A stretch of DNA of 64,000 nucleotides from Cristatella mucedo (Eukaryota > Bryozoa > Phylactolaemata > Cristatellidae): contig WPIO01000071.1 in the NCBI GenBank assembly GCA_009760855.2, positions 1,810,001 through 1,874,000 of the forward strand. Reading direction: 5' to 3'. The notes beneath the pieces were generated by a model. That model was not told where the DNA came from and did no database searches. It saw only the letters and a program-made list of their open reading frames with translations. Below, piece by piece: positions 26,565 through 35,699 of the stretch. The position numbers and the translations under genes are program-made. Position 1 is the stretch's first letter, and the number at the start of each line of letters is the position of its first letter.

Positions 26565-28051
26565 TTTTGCTTCTCACTCAGGGTGGTTGTGTGTGCACAC
26601 ACACAAAACCATTGTGTGTGTCTGCGTGCGCGTGTGGGCGAGTGTGCACACTCCCATCTCGCTTGTCTATGTGTTATTCAGCCTTTCTCATACACTACCC
26701 TCTGTCCATCTCTCATTTCTTCAGCTTTCTCTCTCTGTCTCTCTCTCTCTCTCCCTCCTTTCTTCCTCCATCTCTTCCCAACACTAAACGTTCACTAGCA
26801 AAGCCTGAGACCTTTAGGCTTACCTAAACCATAGCAAGCAAACTTTGCATTCCCACTTCCTCAGCAAAATGCTGCTGCCCATGGGTGAGTACTCCATTCA
26901 TGGGGATTAGGCTAATCAATATGGACAATTGTAAGATTAGATGCAGCCTAGAAAAGCGTAGGATAGAGATTCAGTTCACCTATTTATCGTACAAAAATTA
27001 TTATTATTATTATTATTATTAGTATCATTACTAGCAACATCCGATCGATTACACACTGTATGTGTAGCAATAAATGCAGGCTATCGGAATGAGCAAGGAG
27101 ACAGCACGAAGGGAGACCGAGATTGCAACGAGAAGGCAAGAACAAGAGTGCTGGCATTCGCATGCATGCTCTCAGGTAAGACAGCGTGCACAAAACATGT
27201 CTCATCCGTCTTTCTCAGTTAGAGCTTCCCGGCACTCGCCTTCTTCAGCTCGCTTTCGGTCATCAGGCGGATGTTAATGCGCCTTGTCGCCCCCGTCCTT
27301 CTCGAGTTGTACACTCGCTTGATGTCGAAGCCGGTCAGGGCAGTCAACAGCCGTTGAACAGCAGGCTGCATAAACACGCGCCCGATGTCATCCTGGAGAA
27401 CTCTGCTCACTGAATATAATAAATGAACAAATGAGCAAATCAACAGGGTATGATCACTGCAATGAATACGATCACTGCAGTGGATACGATCGCTGCAATG
27501 GATACGAACTAAAGGCTCCAGGCGGTTTAAGAAGGCAATCAACCATTTAAAGAACAACATAACCCAGGCTAGTCGGCATTCAGGGTTTTACATACGATGC
27601 ATCACAGACCTTGATTTCACATCATATAAATAGAAATAATAGAAATACGCCAGCTTCATGCTCGATGACGAATTCTATGCGCAGAGAAAGAAGAAATGCC
27701 TCTATGGTTGCAAACCTAGTCAGAACGACAGATCGCCGCATGCCGGCCCAGCAATAATCGCATATAGTGGGTCCCGCGAACAGAAGGCCCTTAGTCGTAA
27801 GCGTAAATTCATTCCAAATGTAAGCATCGTCATCCATTAAATATGCATAAGCAAGCTTAGAACACAATCGTATATAATTAGAGCTGCACATGCTGGGCTT
27901 ACGGACCAGGCGTTCCACGAGGTAGAGCACCTCAAAGCAAACAACGTTCTACAAGCGCTTACAAAAAAGAAGCGTGCTATTAAAACCGCTCAGACGACTT
28001 TCAGAGTTAACGTGGCACAAACATTGCAGATCACATACCTGCACTAGCCAT
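18502..28051 (-). CDS. MRPS22: Mitochondrial small ribosomal subunit protein mS22, complete model
   Basis: Component of the mitochondrial ribosome small subunit, acting in mitochondrial translation. Eight coding exons on the minus strand: 28039-28051, 27240-27409, 25869-26033, 22223-22366, 20680-20766, 19873-20018, 19222-19375 and 18502-18684. They sum to 1062 bases, 353 residues plus stop, against about 360 in human. All splice phases agree. Blocks collinear with human MRPS22 include [87 protein letters not shown] and [11 protein letters not shown]. The ATG at 28051 sits in CCCCATGGC, a good start context, and opens a short Arg-containing leader suited to mitochondrial import. Two introns appear to use GC donors. 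Introns hold L2 copies and microsatellites. The first exon is the least certain part. Confidence 0.9.
18775..18795. repeat. Poly-G tract in MRPS22 intron
   Basis: A run of about 20 G on the plus strand, C-rich in the transcript sense, lying in the last MRPS22 intron. Such runs are often assembly-unstable. Confidence 0.9.
19222..19375 (-). CDS. MRPS22: MRPS22 exon 7
   Basis: Acceptor TTGCTGTAG, one base completing the split Gly codon, then [18 protein letters not shown]. It ends with DTHMAVMK and a strong AAG|GTAAGG donor. LVRLY aligns with LVQLY of human MRPS22. An insert rich in Gly and Ser ([13 protein letters not shown]) replaces the human DGQSAQGAKD-type linker. Confidence 0.88.
19873..20018 (-). 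CDS. MRPS22: MRPS22 exon 6
   Basis: Acceptor GAATGCAG, phase 0. Encodes [18 protein letters not shown], then [12 protein letters not shown] and [15 protein letters not shown]. Collinear with the human block that contains STRYFGGMVWYF and KKIDGLL. Donor GGG|GTGAGT, phase 2. Confidence 0.92.
20020..20679. other. MRPS22 intron 5 (possible GC-AG intron)
   Basis: On the minus strand the intron begins AAG|GCAAGT and ends GAATGCAG. Apart from GC in place of GT, the donor is the ideal GC-AG consensus, and it is the only position that keeps the reading frame between exons 5 and 6. The plus strand near 20404-20448 holds a direct duplicate of CCTAGCGAGGGCGC. Confidence 0.75.
20680..20766 (-). CDS. MRPS22: MRPS22 exon 5
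   Basis: 29 codons between acceptor GTTCCAG and the GC donor. It encodes [17 protein letters not shown], then [12 protein letters not shown]. The [12 protein letters not shown] block matches AQFEPDSTEYIK of human MRPS22. Confidence 0.9.
21888..22012 (+). mobile_element. SINE-1-like copy (diverged)
   Basis: tRNA-like head CTCATAGGTAAGGTGCTAGC, then GGTCACGAGCTCCG, and a diverged tail AGCACCTGGATAGTAATTCA. Lies in MRPS22 intron 4. The tail hairpin is decayed. Confidence 0.45.
22035..22138. repeat. (TG)n microsatellite
   Basis: Interrupted TG repeat of about 75 bp followed by TATG repeats, directly after the SINE-1-like copy. Confidence 0.92.
22223..22366 (-). CDS. MRPS22: MRPS22 exon 4
   Basis: 48 codons, phase 0 at both ends, acceptor GCTTGCAG and donor GAG|GTACGT. 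It encodes [18 protein letters not shown], then [18 protein letters not shown], ending [10 protein letters not shown]. It aligns with the human [18 protein letters not shown]...YFPKEGRK block. The most conserved exon. Confidence 0.95.
22588..23455 (-). mobile_element. L2-A 3' half in MRPS22 intron 3
   Basis: Family A in minus orientation from the (ATT)n tail and hairpin (22588-22660) through the C-terminal blocks. The frame 22814-23254 encodes [14 protein letters not shown]...[17 protein letters not shown]...[13 protein letters not shown]. It ends at about 23455 in a GA-rich repeat. Same transcriptional sense as MRPS22. Confidence 0.9.
23455..23665. repeat. Impure (GA)n purine tract
   Basis: About 200 bp of GAGAGG/GAGA repeats starting exactly at the 5' truncation point of the L2-A copy. 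Confidence 0.92.
23980..24600 (+). mobile_element. Ancient L2-A relic
   Basis: Strongly decayed plus-strand matches to successive family A blocks: GCAGATGGGATGCAGCTGCA (YADD-region remnant), TCAAAATGGGCACAGG, CATCGGCTCCACAGTCAGGT, then GGTTGTCTGTCATGCACGTG (about 24354) and TTGTCGCTCACTTTTAGGTT (about 24540). Collinear with intact copies. Confidence 0.6.
24605..24760 (+). mobile_element. SINE-1 copy
   Basis: Plus-strand head CAGGTTTGGCCAAGGGGTCA and GGTCGTGAGCTTGAGCC (B-box region), then GACGCCTAGATAGAGATTCA and GTTCTCTTACATGCTATACA, the L2-A-like tail, ending in (AT)n. A short internal duplication of the GAGGTCAAAGTGCTCACC segment is present in the head. Confidence 0.75.
24755..24832. repeat. 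(AT)n microsatellite at SINE-1 tail
   Basis: AT dinucleotide tract grown from the 3' end of the SINE-1 copy. Confidence 0.93.
25124..25180. repeat. (GA)n microsatellite
   Basis: About 45 bp of GA repeat with a single GC interruption, in MRPS22 intron 3. Confidence 0.95.
25869..26033 (-). CDS. MRPS22: MRPS22 exon 3
   Basis: 55 codons, phase 0 at both ends, acceptor CGATGCAG and donor AGG|GTATGG. It encodes [20 protein letters not shown], ending [15 protein letters not shown]. It aligns with the human ATRQAVEAAKVRLKMPPVL and KYVFTDIS blocks. Confidence 0.94.
26511..26562. repeat. (TC)n microsatellite
   Basis: About 50 bp pure CT repeat in MRPS22 intron 2. A second CT-rich patch lies at 26728-26765. 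Confidence 0.95.
26925..27020 (+). mobile_element. Possible SINE-1/L2-type tail with (ATT)n
   Basis: GCCTAGAAAAGCGTAGGATA, then GAGATTCAGTTCACC and an (ATT)n run. The core resembles the shared SINE-1/L2-A 3' hairpin. No convincing head is seen. Confidence 0.4.
27240..27409 (-). CDS. MRPS22: MRPS22 exon 2
   Basis: Preferred acceptor TTATATTCAG at 27410-27412, phase 1, giving [20 protein letters not shown], then [13 protein letters not shown] and [20 protein letters not shown] aligns with FMDEEVQSILTKMTG in human. The donor that keeps frame is AAG|GCGAGT, a second GC donor. A shorter alternative acceptor is at 27393. Confidence 0.88.
28039..28051 (-). CDS. MRPS22: MRPS22 exon 1 coding part (putative start)
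   Basis: ATG in CCCCATGGC context, 13 coding bases (Met-Ala-Ser-Ala plus one base), then CAG|GTATGT. Phase 1 fits exon 2 when its acceptor is at 27410. No homology can be judged over four residues, so the start is inferred from start context, splice signals and phase. Confidence 0.55.
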
Positions 28052-28317
28052 GGGGAAGCCGCCGACAACCGACCCCCAACGGCGAGAAACTGTATAAGTG
28101 GACACACTGTCTGACGTGAGCAAAATGGACTCACTGTTCTGAATGCTAAAAAGCGTAGTCGATTAAAAAGAACGTTAAGTACAATCGCTGATGCTAGATC
28201 GTGGACTCGAAATGAAAATAAAAGCTTACCTTAAGTAATTCTACTTCGTCATTTGGAAAAATTGGCCAAGGATATCGCTTAAACTGTAGTGGCAGAAAGG
28301 CCGAGACTGGCAGGCGG

Positions 28318-28336
28318 GGGGGGGGGGGGGGGGGAG
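28318..28336. repeat. Poly-G tract
   Basis: About 17-18 G in a row upstream of MRPS22 (antisense to it). Confidence 0.9.
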
Positions 28337-28734
28337 GGGCGTGAGCCAGTTCCCGAGAACTGGTTTAGTGAGGGTCTAACGCAATGACCTGTGCTTACCG
28401 AAACTTCAAGAGATGCCAAGGGCCGGTTGGTTACTCAAAGAATGGTTTGCTTATCTGTGGGCCCAGCTCCGTCCGGCGATTCAGACACGCCCGAACCAAG
28501 ATCTGTCTGTCTGTCTGGTCGCGACCAACGAGCGACAAACGTACCTCCTCTCGCGGACTAAGTCGAGGCTTCCTTCTCGGCCCGCTGTCGGCGTGATCGC
28601 TGACATCTTCTTATTGTTCTTTTCTACTGCTTCGGGGAAGAAATGAGTATTCGAGAGATAGAATACATATTATACAACAAAACCTATCACGTGCACCAAC
28701 AAATCCCCAAGTTGCACAGAAGACGCAGTACTTT

Positions 28735-28870
28735 CGTATGCGTAGATTTTCTTTACGTATTTACGCGATCCTTCCCCGCCTGATTGTGTTTCCTTAGCTC
28801 GCAACCCCACGGGTAGGGAGAGGTAGTAGCTCACTGAGTAGTGACCTTGTGACCTGTGGTCTGGCCTGAA
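28735..28870. repeat. Dispersed unknown repeat, copy near MRPS22
   Basis: Diverged match to 49140-49275, sharing GATTGTGTT.CCTTAGCT, CCCCACGG and the GTAGTGACCTTGTGACC block. Type unknown. Confidence 0.6.
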
Positions 28871-28965
28871 GTAATGTGCTCGCCTTTAACGATCGAGTTC
28901 GTAGGCTCGAGCCCAGCGGCATAGTTATAAGCGGATTACCCGGTCGGATGTTCGCTAAATCGTAG
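28850..28965 (+). mobile_element. SINE-1-like head
   Basis: CTGGTCTGGCCTGAAG, AATGTGCTCGCCTTTAACGA, then GTTCGTAGGCTCGAGCC, the SINE-1 head order. The L2-like tail is not clear. Confidence 0.5.
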
Positions 28966-29654
28966 TAGGTCAATTGTAGCACGTTTCATCTCACCCGCGG
29001 CCGAAAGCCTTTGTCCAAACTCGTGCATAGCAACCAAGCTATTGACTACTTATTTGCGTAACCGAGACTAGGCGGTACGCCACTTTCTCTTAACCTCCCC
29101 CTCCTCTACCTTCCTGCCAACGCATCCCGGTCATGCCGTAATGTAGCACTTCGAGGCTGTCGCAGTGCCACAGTCGGAAGAATAGTCGGCTGCTCGATTC
29201 TCAAACCCTAGATAGATCACTGTCTCACGTGAGCTACGTGCAACAGGCGAGCTAAACAACAATATATACTGGCGAAACTATAAATAACAGCTTCCGGGAG
29301 TTTCTCGCTCGCAGCTTTACTCTGTTTCAAACAAACCCGTCGGGCTATCTGGATCGTTTAAAATCATACAGTAGGCGTGTCTCGTTCTGTGCCACTTAAC
29401 GACTGCAGACTACAAAAGCTTTTGTTTTGTGGTTCCGTGCTGTGCCCGGTAGTTGCTCGCTCTTAACGACCTATATCTTTGATTTTAGTCCTGCATTTAG
29501 TGATCGTTTATTGCCCGCTGTGTAAACAAAGTCGTTGAATTTGCTAGCCTTTAACTTTATGTTAAAGCTAAAAATATTCACTGCTTCCTTTCACGGTTAT
29601 TTAAGTTAAGTCTAGAAAAGAGATCTAGTTCCCTACGGATTCAATAAAAGTTTG

Positions 29655-31790
29655 TGATTAACGTGAGTATTAGATATCATACCTCGTACCAATCGATCCT
29701 AGCAAAGGCTAAGTCTAGCTTCTATAGAAACATTGTTGAATCACAGATGCACAATCCAACAATGCTGATGTCGACAATAAACCATCTCCTCAACCGTTCC
29801 CAGGTAAGCTCCTTACCAGATGATCCTTGTGATGATCTAGCCGATCGCTTCTCTCGATTCTTTGTGCAGAAGATAGACAAAATCAGGGAATCCATCCCTG
29901 CGATGACAACCTTCCCACTAGAATGCTGTTCCTCGGTTCCTGGCTGCGCCTCAATGTCTGCATTTAAACAGGTCACTAGTGATGTAGTCCTAAAGCTCGT
30001 ATCTCAATCAAAGAAAACAACAAGTCCACTGGACCCTATTCCAACTGTCCTGCTCCTACGCTGCATTGATCTGCTGCTGCCATGCATAACTAAAATCATT
30101 AATATGTCATTAGCCTCAGGTCATGTCCCAGCACCTTTCAGAAAAGCTGTAGTCAGGCCACTTCTCAAGGAAGCGACACTAGAACAAGAGAACTTAAGCA
30201 ACTACCGCCCAGTCTCCCTTCTACCATTCCTATCAAAGACACTGGAACGGGTCGTGGCAGACCAGCTGAACTCGTATATCGAAACCTCACACCTTGCTAG
30301 TAAGTTCCAATCTGGCTTTAGAGCTAATCACTCCACAGAGTCAGCATTGCTTCGGGTATACAACGACCTACTTAGGAATGCAGACATGGGTAGAGTGTCT
30401 CTTCTTGTTTTGCTCGATCTTTCGGCAGCTTTTGATACCATCGATCACAAAGTACTTCTAGAGCGCCTCTCATCTCGCCTGGGCATCACTGGCACTGCTC
30501 TGCAGTGGTTCAGGTCCTATCTCAGTGGGAGACTCCAGAGTGTTGACGTGAATGGACAAAGATCATCTGAAGTACCTCTAAAATATGGAGTACCTCAGGG
30601 CTCTGTGCTAGGTCCGGTCCTTTTCACCGTTTATACTCTCCCTCTCGCTGATGTGATTGCCAAGCACAATCTAGGCTTTCACTTCTATGCGGATGACACT
30701 CAGTTGTACCTTTGCTTTGATCCCTACCAGCCTTCGAGCACCTCAAATTCTCTCAACTCACTTGCTGCATGCATTGATGACATCCGATCATGGATGGCAG
30801 CAAATTTTCTAAAACTAAACGATGATAAAACTAGCTTACTAGTTATGGGTAAACCTAGTGTTATTCAGAAATTGGAAAGGCTGACTCTCAAAATTGGCTC
30901 TGCCAGCATATCTCCAGTTGAATCAGCTTGAAATCTAGGTGTCATATTCCAAAGCGACCTCTCGTTAGACGACCACATCAGCTCCACAGTCAAATCAGCC
31001 TATTTTCAGCTTCATAACATTGCTAAAATTAGGGCTTGTTTAGATAAGGATACCACGTCCAAGTTGGTCCATGCATTCGTGACATCTCGTCTCGACTTCT
31101 GCAACTCACTGCTTACTGGCCTACCAGCATGTGCGATCAGGCGATTGCAGCTGGTGCAAAACTCTGCAGCTAGGCTTGTCTGTCGTGAGCTTCGCAGTTG
31201 CCACATTACTCCACTTCTCGCCGACCTGCACTGGTTACCAGTCAATCAACGGATTGACTTCAAGGTTTTGTCGCTCACTTTTAGGTCTCTTCATTCTATG
31301 GCTCCAGCCTACCTTTCAGATATACTACCCCATCAGGCAAAGCATCGTACCACTCGCTTTTCGGAATCCAACAGTCTAGAAATACCTCGTACAAACCTTA
31401 AATCCTTTGGAGACCGTGCATTTAGCTCGTATGCTCCCACAGCCTGGAACTCCCTCCCGACCTGCATCAGAACATCCCCTGAGCTGACCACATTTAAAAG
31501 AAACTTAAAAACATACCTATTTAGGACAGCATTTAGTGGGTCCTTGTGATTCGTCCTCGATGTGCTTATGCGTGCTGACACTGTTCATGCTGCCACTAAC
31601 CACATTTGCATGCTGACCCAGTGCATGTAACCCCTAACCGTGTTATTCATTTTGTTTGTTTTTCAAGCATGATTTTACTTACTATTCTGTTGCGTATCAC
31701 TTTGCAGCAAATGTAAAGCGCCTAGAAAGAGATTAAGTTCTCTGAGGGCGCTTTATCAAGTGCAATATTATTATTATTATTTTATTTTTT
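29655..31790 (+). mobile_element. L2-A LINE, longest and best-preserved copy
   Basis: Plus-strand family A. One frame runs from 29654 to 31549 (632 codons) and is broken only by a TGA at 30929-30931, where other copies read CGA (SARNLGV). Motifs in order: NHLLNRSQ, the DxxxDRFSRFF block, NYRPVSLLPFLSK, LLVLLDLSAAFDTIDHK, GVPQGSVLGPV, an intact [36 protein letters not shown] and the terminal FRTAFSGSL. The 3' UTR, hairpin and (ATT)n tail are complete. The endonuclease domain is missing, so it is 5'-truncated. It shares diagnostic changes (YAPTAW, CIRTSPEL) with the copy at 47445. Confidence 0.95.
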
Positions 31791-32159
31791 TTACTGTGCG
31801 TGAACCCAATGTAGAATGTGAACCAAATGCTTTGAGAGTACCAGTGCAGGGGTCGGCAACCTTTTGAGACGGAAGAGCCAAAAGTTACAATTTTCAAAAT
31901 TTCACAGTTTTTAAAGTGCCACTAACATTTTTATTTCAATATTATTGTATTTGATTCGGATTAGGTATATACATTTTATTTTTGATTTAAAATAAATAGC
32001 TTTAAATATGAAATAATATTTATTCATATAAAAACATATACATGTTTCGCACAAAACATTTTAAAGTATTTTAGCTAGCTCTGCTAGAATAATAAAATTA
32101 GTAATCAAATAATATAACTATAATTATTGAATAATAGGTATTTACAATAGTAACATCAA

Positions 32160-33800
32160 TGGGAGCATTGGCCTTGCATGCCTTTTGAAACTTTGGTTAA
32201 ATCTGGCTCATAACTTGTTGTTTTCAGTTTCAAGCAAGCATTTAGATTTTTATTTGTTAGTTGGCTTTCTACTTTACTTTTTATTATATTCATGCAAGAG
32301 AACGCTTGCTCGCACGAATATGTTGACCCAAAGGTCGTCATCACTCCGAATGCCAACTTCTTCACCTCACTGTAGCATTCTGGAAGGCTATTCCATGCGT
32401 CAAATATGAATGCCTCAACTCGCGGCATTTCTTTTAGAGCTGTCCACTAGTGCACCTTAACGTGCATGCTTTTCTGGACCTCCAACTCTTCTAACTTGCT
32501 CTTGAGTTCTGTAAACTTGCCACTCCAAAAATGTTTGGTTTTCAAATCCAGCAATTGCATTTGAAGCGAACCAGCATCAGCTCCAAATGGCTCAATGTTG
32601 ATCTTATTTGCATCTGTGTTGAGACGATTTACTGAGAACGCCAGAGTACTTGCGTTTGTTTTGAATTGCTCAAATCTCTCAGCGAATCCATCTTTCATTT
32701 TGTTTATAGTAATGCTGAAGTAATTCGTGTCAATAGTTGCATTAGTTTCATCGCGATGTTGCTTCAGATTTTCGAAATGAAGTAATTTACCGCTCTCCAT
32801 GTCTTCGACAAAAAGAAGTAATTTATTTTCAAAACAAACCACTTCTTCAAGCAAGGCATTGGCTGGGTTTCCCTTTCCTTGCAGCTTTACATTTAGCTCA
32901 TTTAGTTTCTTTGTGATATCCACCATGAAGTTGAACTTTTGCAGCCATTTGTCTTCTTTCAATTCGGGATAGACAGTGCCTTTTACATTGAAGAATGTTT
33001 TTATTGCACTTAAGCAAGAAGCAAAACGTTTCAATACGTTACCCCTGGAAAGCAATCGTACTTTATTGTGCAAAAGTAGGTCAGAATACTGGCTTTCTAT
33101 TTCTTCAAGAAATTCCTTAAACTGGCGATGGTAGAGTGCTTTTGTCAAAATGCTGTTAATAACCTAAATAACCAAGTTCATGACCTCAACCATTTCGGTC
33201 GGAAATGTTTGGGTACAAAGCGCCTCTTGATGAATTAAGCAGTGAAATGTTAAAATTTTGTGGTTTATTTTTTGCCGAAGAATCGTTGTTACCCCTTTAT
33301 GTATTCCTGTCATATTTCTGGCTCCATCAGTTGCTATGGAAAAGATTTTATTTATATCGATTTCATAGTCTTCCAGGCATTTTTACACAACATTTGCTAT
33401 GTCTTCTCCAAGAGTTTGCCCTGAGAGCGGCAGCAATCCTAACAGTTCTTCTTTTGGACCTTGGGACGACGTATACCTGAAGAAAAGAGTAATTTGTGCC
33501 GTGTCTTTTATGTTGCAAGACTCATCCATAGCAAGTGATAAAGCAGAAGCTTGTTTTAAAGCTCTTTAACAGTTTTTTTCCGTGCGTCACCGGTTAGATA
33601 TTTAGCAGTGAATTGGGTATGTTTTGTAGTGAAGTCTCTCTCCAAATTTGACTTCTTATGGTGTGCTAGTTTTTCTTGGCAAATGAGATAAGTCGGAAGG
33701 CCATCTGTGTTGCATATGCACGCAAATGACTCCGTCCAATCCTGATTAAATTCTCAATTTTCTTCTTCAGTTCGTCTCTTCTTTTTATCAGATGCCATTC
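32160..33800 (-). pseudogene. hAT transposase pseudogene
   Basis: Minus-strand frames encode a hAT transposase. The N-terminus at about 33795 (MASDKKKRRTEEEN) is cut by a TGA, followed by FNQDWTESFACICNTDGLPT and KSNLERDFTTKH, a pattern seen at the start of zinc-finger-like hAT proteins of the ZMYM/FAM200/GTF2IRD2 type. The middle part is open at 32447-33148. The C-terminal dimerisation block at 32156-32428 contains STYSCEQAFSCMNIIKSK and LTNKNLNACLKL. In-frame TAGs lie at about 33167 and 32444-32446, where the frame otherwise continues. Not functional as read. Confidence 0.85.
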
Positions 33801-33942
33801 TGGTGGCGGAGCTGAAATAGAGATTTTTAAAACTTTATTTAGCTATCTAAAACGGCGTTAATAAACCATTAATTAAATAGTTAATTTCGTTAATTGCTAA
33901 TGTGTAAAAAACTCAAATTCGTTAAACGCTAAGCGTATGGAC

Positions 33943-34125
33943 AAGTAGTGCATCTCCGGACAAAATCATGTTTTAAAATTATCCATAGAAGTATTTTTCT
34001 TTTGTATACCTTGTTTACTTCGCGTCATTGTAACAAAATAAATAGGTGTGCGAAATTAATAAATTGTTGTTACACCTTTGGACATTCGAAGGTGCAACAA
34101 CATGAATGTCCGGAGATACAACAAA
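33943..34125. mobile_element. Putative MITE nested in the hAT element
   Basis: CATCTCCGGACA at about 33951-33962 recurs inverted as TGTCCGGAGATAC at about 34108-34120. The match extends imperfectly (CATGTT blocks inside both ends). Size is about 170 bp with no coding capacity. Family unknown. Confidence 0.5.
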
Positions 34126-35102
34126 GAGTATTTTCAGAAACTTCTACGTGTAAAATAATTTGAGGTTATGAATATTCAAAACTGACAATATATTTAGAAA
34201 GCTCAACACATGTAGTTCACATTCATATACAGTATGTATCATAGCAACATAAAAAAAAAGAATATACAGTACAGTATAACTATGAAAATATTTACTTTTT
34301 CATCGAAAAAATTTCTGACTGCGACCGTTGACGACACAGTGCACCAATAACTATACGAACAGAACAGTATTGCCACATTTAAAAAATGCTACTCTCTTGA
34401 ATTTTTGCATGTATATATCACATTGCTAACCTATTTAAATCGAAACTGACCGAAGGTAAGGTCGTCCGAAGGTACGCCACTTGCCTTTACTTACCTTTGA
34501 GAAGATAATTCGCTTCTAAACCGTCTTCTTCTTGAAATAACAAAAAAATGTTGTTTCTCGCAAGCGATTAAATTAACACACATGGAACCGCGCTCCGAGG
34601 AAGACTTACTGAAGACTGAACACTACTGTCCGCTGGGTTGCTGGCTGGGTGGTAGTTGTGACTAGTGACGGCGGCAGTCGGCACTTCGGTAGTGGCAAGC
34701 ATGGAGCCGTCGCCACGGAGCTGGCCACAGCATAGCTGTGGGTCCGGGCCTGGTGCCCGAGCGGCTGTCAGCTGTGACCGTATACTCTCTACTCCACCTA
34801 TTCTCGCTGTTCTCTGTTGAGGGTTTTTTCCTTTTTAAAGCTTACTTTTGCAGTATAATATTCTTTATGAGTTTTGAAAATAAAATAATACAATTATTAA
34901 TATTTGCGCACGGAACTGGTGAGCCGCATCTTGACATCGAAAGAGCCGCATACGGCCGACCCACGTGACACGTTTTGAGAGTAGATATTTCTCGGCTCTT
35001 TGGAACTACGGTGCTACTAAAATAGGATGTGGACGCTCCAGAAAGTGAATTCCTTTCCGACCAACCCAGCGCGCGCGACGTGGCGAGTCCGTCGCTGAGG
35101 CA

Positions 35103-35256
35103 TAATATATAGTATATAGCTCATTTGTATAGCGCCACAGGCGAATTTAATACAGGCGCTTCACATATGCCGCCTCGGGGCTCGAGCCCACGACCACAGC
35201 CACACCTCGGTCGGGGGAGAGCACGCTAACCGCTAGAACAAACCAGTTAGGCTTGA
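35103..35256 (-). mobile_element. SINE-1 copy
   Basis: Minus-strand head GGTTTGTTCTAGCGGTTAGC and GTGCTCTCCCCCGACC, B-box-like GGGCTCGAGCCC, then AGCGCCTGTATTAAATTCGC and GGCGCTATACAAATGAGC, ending in AT-rich sequence. Confidence 0.75.
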
Positions 35257-35267
35257 CGCGAGAGTAG

Positions 35268-35580
35268 TGCGTTTAGAGCTCTCCTACGTCGAGGCTGGCG
35301 AGAGCTCTCCTACCTCGAGGCTGGCGAGAGCTCTCCTACCTCGAGGTACGAGAGCTTCCTACCTCGAGGCTGGCGAGAGCTCTCCTACCTCGAGGTACGA
35401 GAGCTTCCTACCTCGAGGCTGGCGAGAGCTCTCCTACCTCGAGGTACGAGAGCTTTCTACCTCGAGGCTGGCGAGAGCTCTCCTACGTCGAGGCTGGCGA
35501 GAGCTCTCCTACCTCGAGGCTGGCGAGAGCTCTCCTACCTCGAGGTACGAGAGCTCTCCTACGTCGAGGCTGGCGAGTCG
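35268..35580. repeat. Minisatellite with SacI/XhoI palindrome units
   Basis: About 12-13 units alternating between a 26-bp form (GAGAGCTCTCCTACCTCGAG plus GCTGGC) and a shorter form with GTACGAGAGCTTCCTACCTC. Each unit carries the palindromes GAGAGCTCTC and CCTCGAGG. A few units read CTACGTCGAG. Confidence 0.95.
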
Positions 35581-35699
35581 CGCTGCGCTGTGCTGCCTGG
35601 ATACACGCAGCTACGCTGACCGTAACAGATAAGAGTAAGAATCCAAGGCACCAAAGCATCCGGTACGATACGATACATCCGGTACGATAGAGAGTCCAT

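Larger units (their letters stand above)
28052..29650. other. MRPS22 5' flank, with a possible extra exon
   Basis: Upstream of MRPS22. On the minus strand 28230-28283 has an acceptor CCACTACAG, an 18-codon open segment FKRYPWPIFPNDEVELLK and a strong AAG|GTAAGC donor. It could be an exon of an unrecognised transcript. A poly-G run lies at 28318-28335. The segment 28735-28870 is repeated at 49140-49275. Confidence 0.4.
31841..34973 (-). mobile_element. hAT DNA transposon, disabled
   Basis: Left end CCAGTG then CAGGGGTCGGCAACC (31847), a typical hAT terminus. The right end reads, inverted, GTGGGTCGGCCGTATGCGGC. Both ends also carry an AGAGCC motif nearby. The unit is flanked by an exact 10-bp direct repeat TTTGAGAGTA at 31831-31840 and 34974-34983, which could contain the 8-bp hAT target duplication. 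It encodes a broken transposase on the minus strand. Confidence 0.8.

Noticed and set aside
32185-33480. Plus-strand open frames
   Set aside because: Antisense shadows of the hAT transposase.
32160-33800. Altered genetic code suggested by several in-frame TAG codons (also in the peroxidase)
   Set aside because: The hAT frame is also broken by TGA, L2 copies carry assorted stops, and MRPS22 ends normally with TAG. Ordinary decay explains them.
35267-35632. 121-codon repetitive frame
   Set aside because: It is the translation of the SacI/XhoI-type minisatellite.
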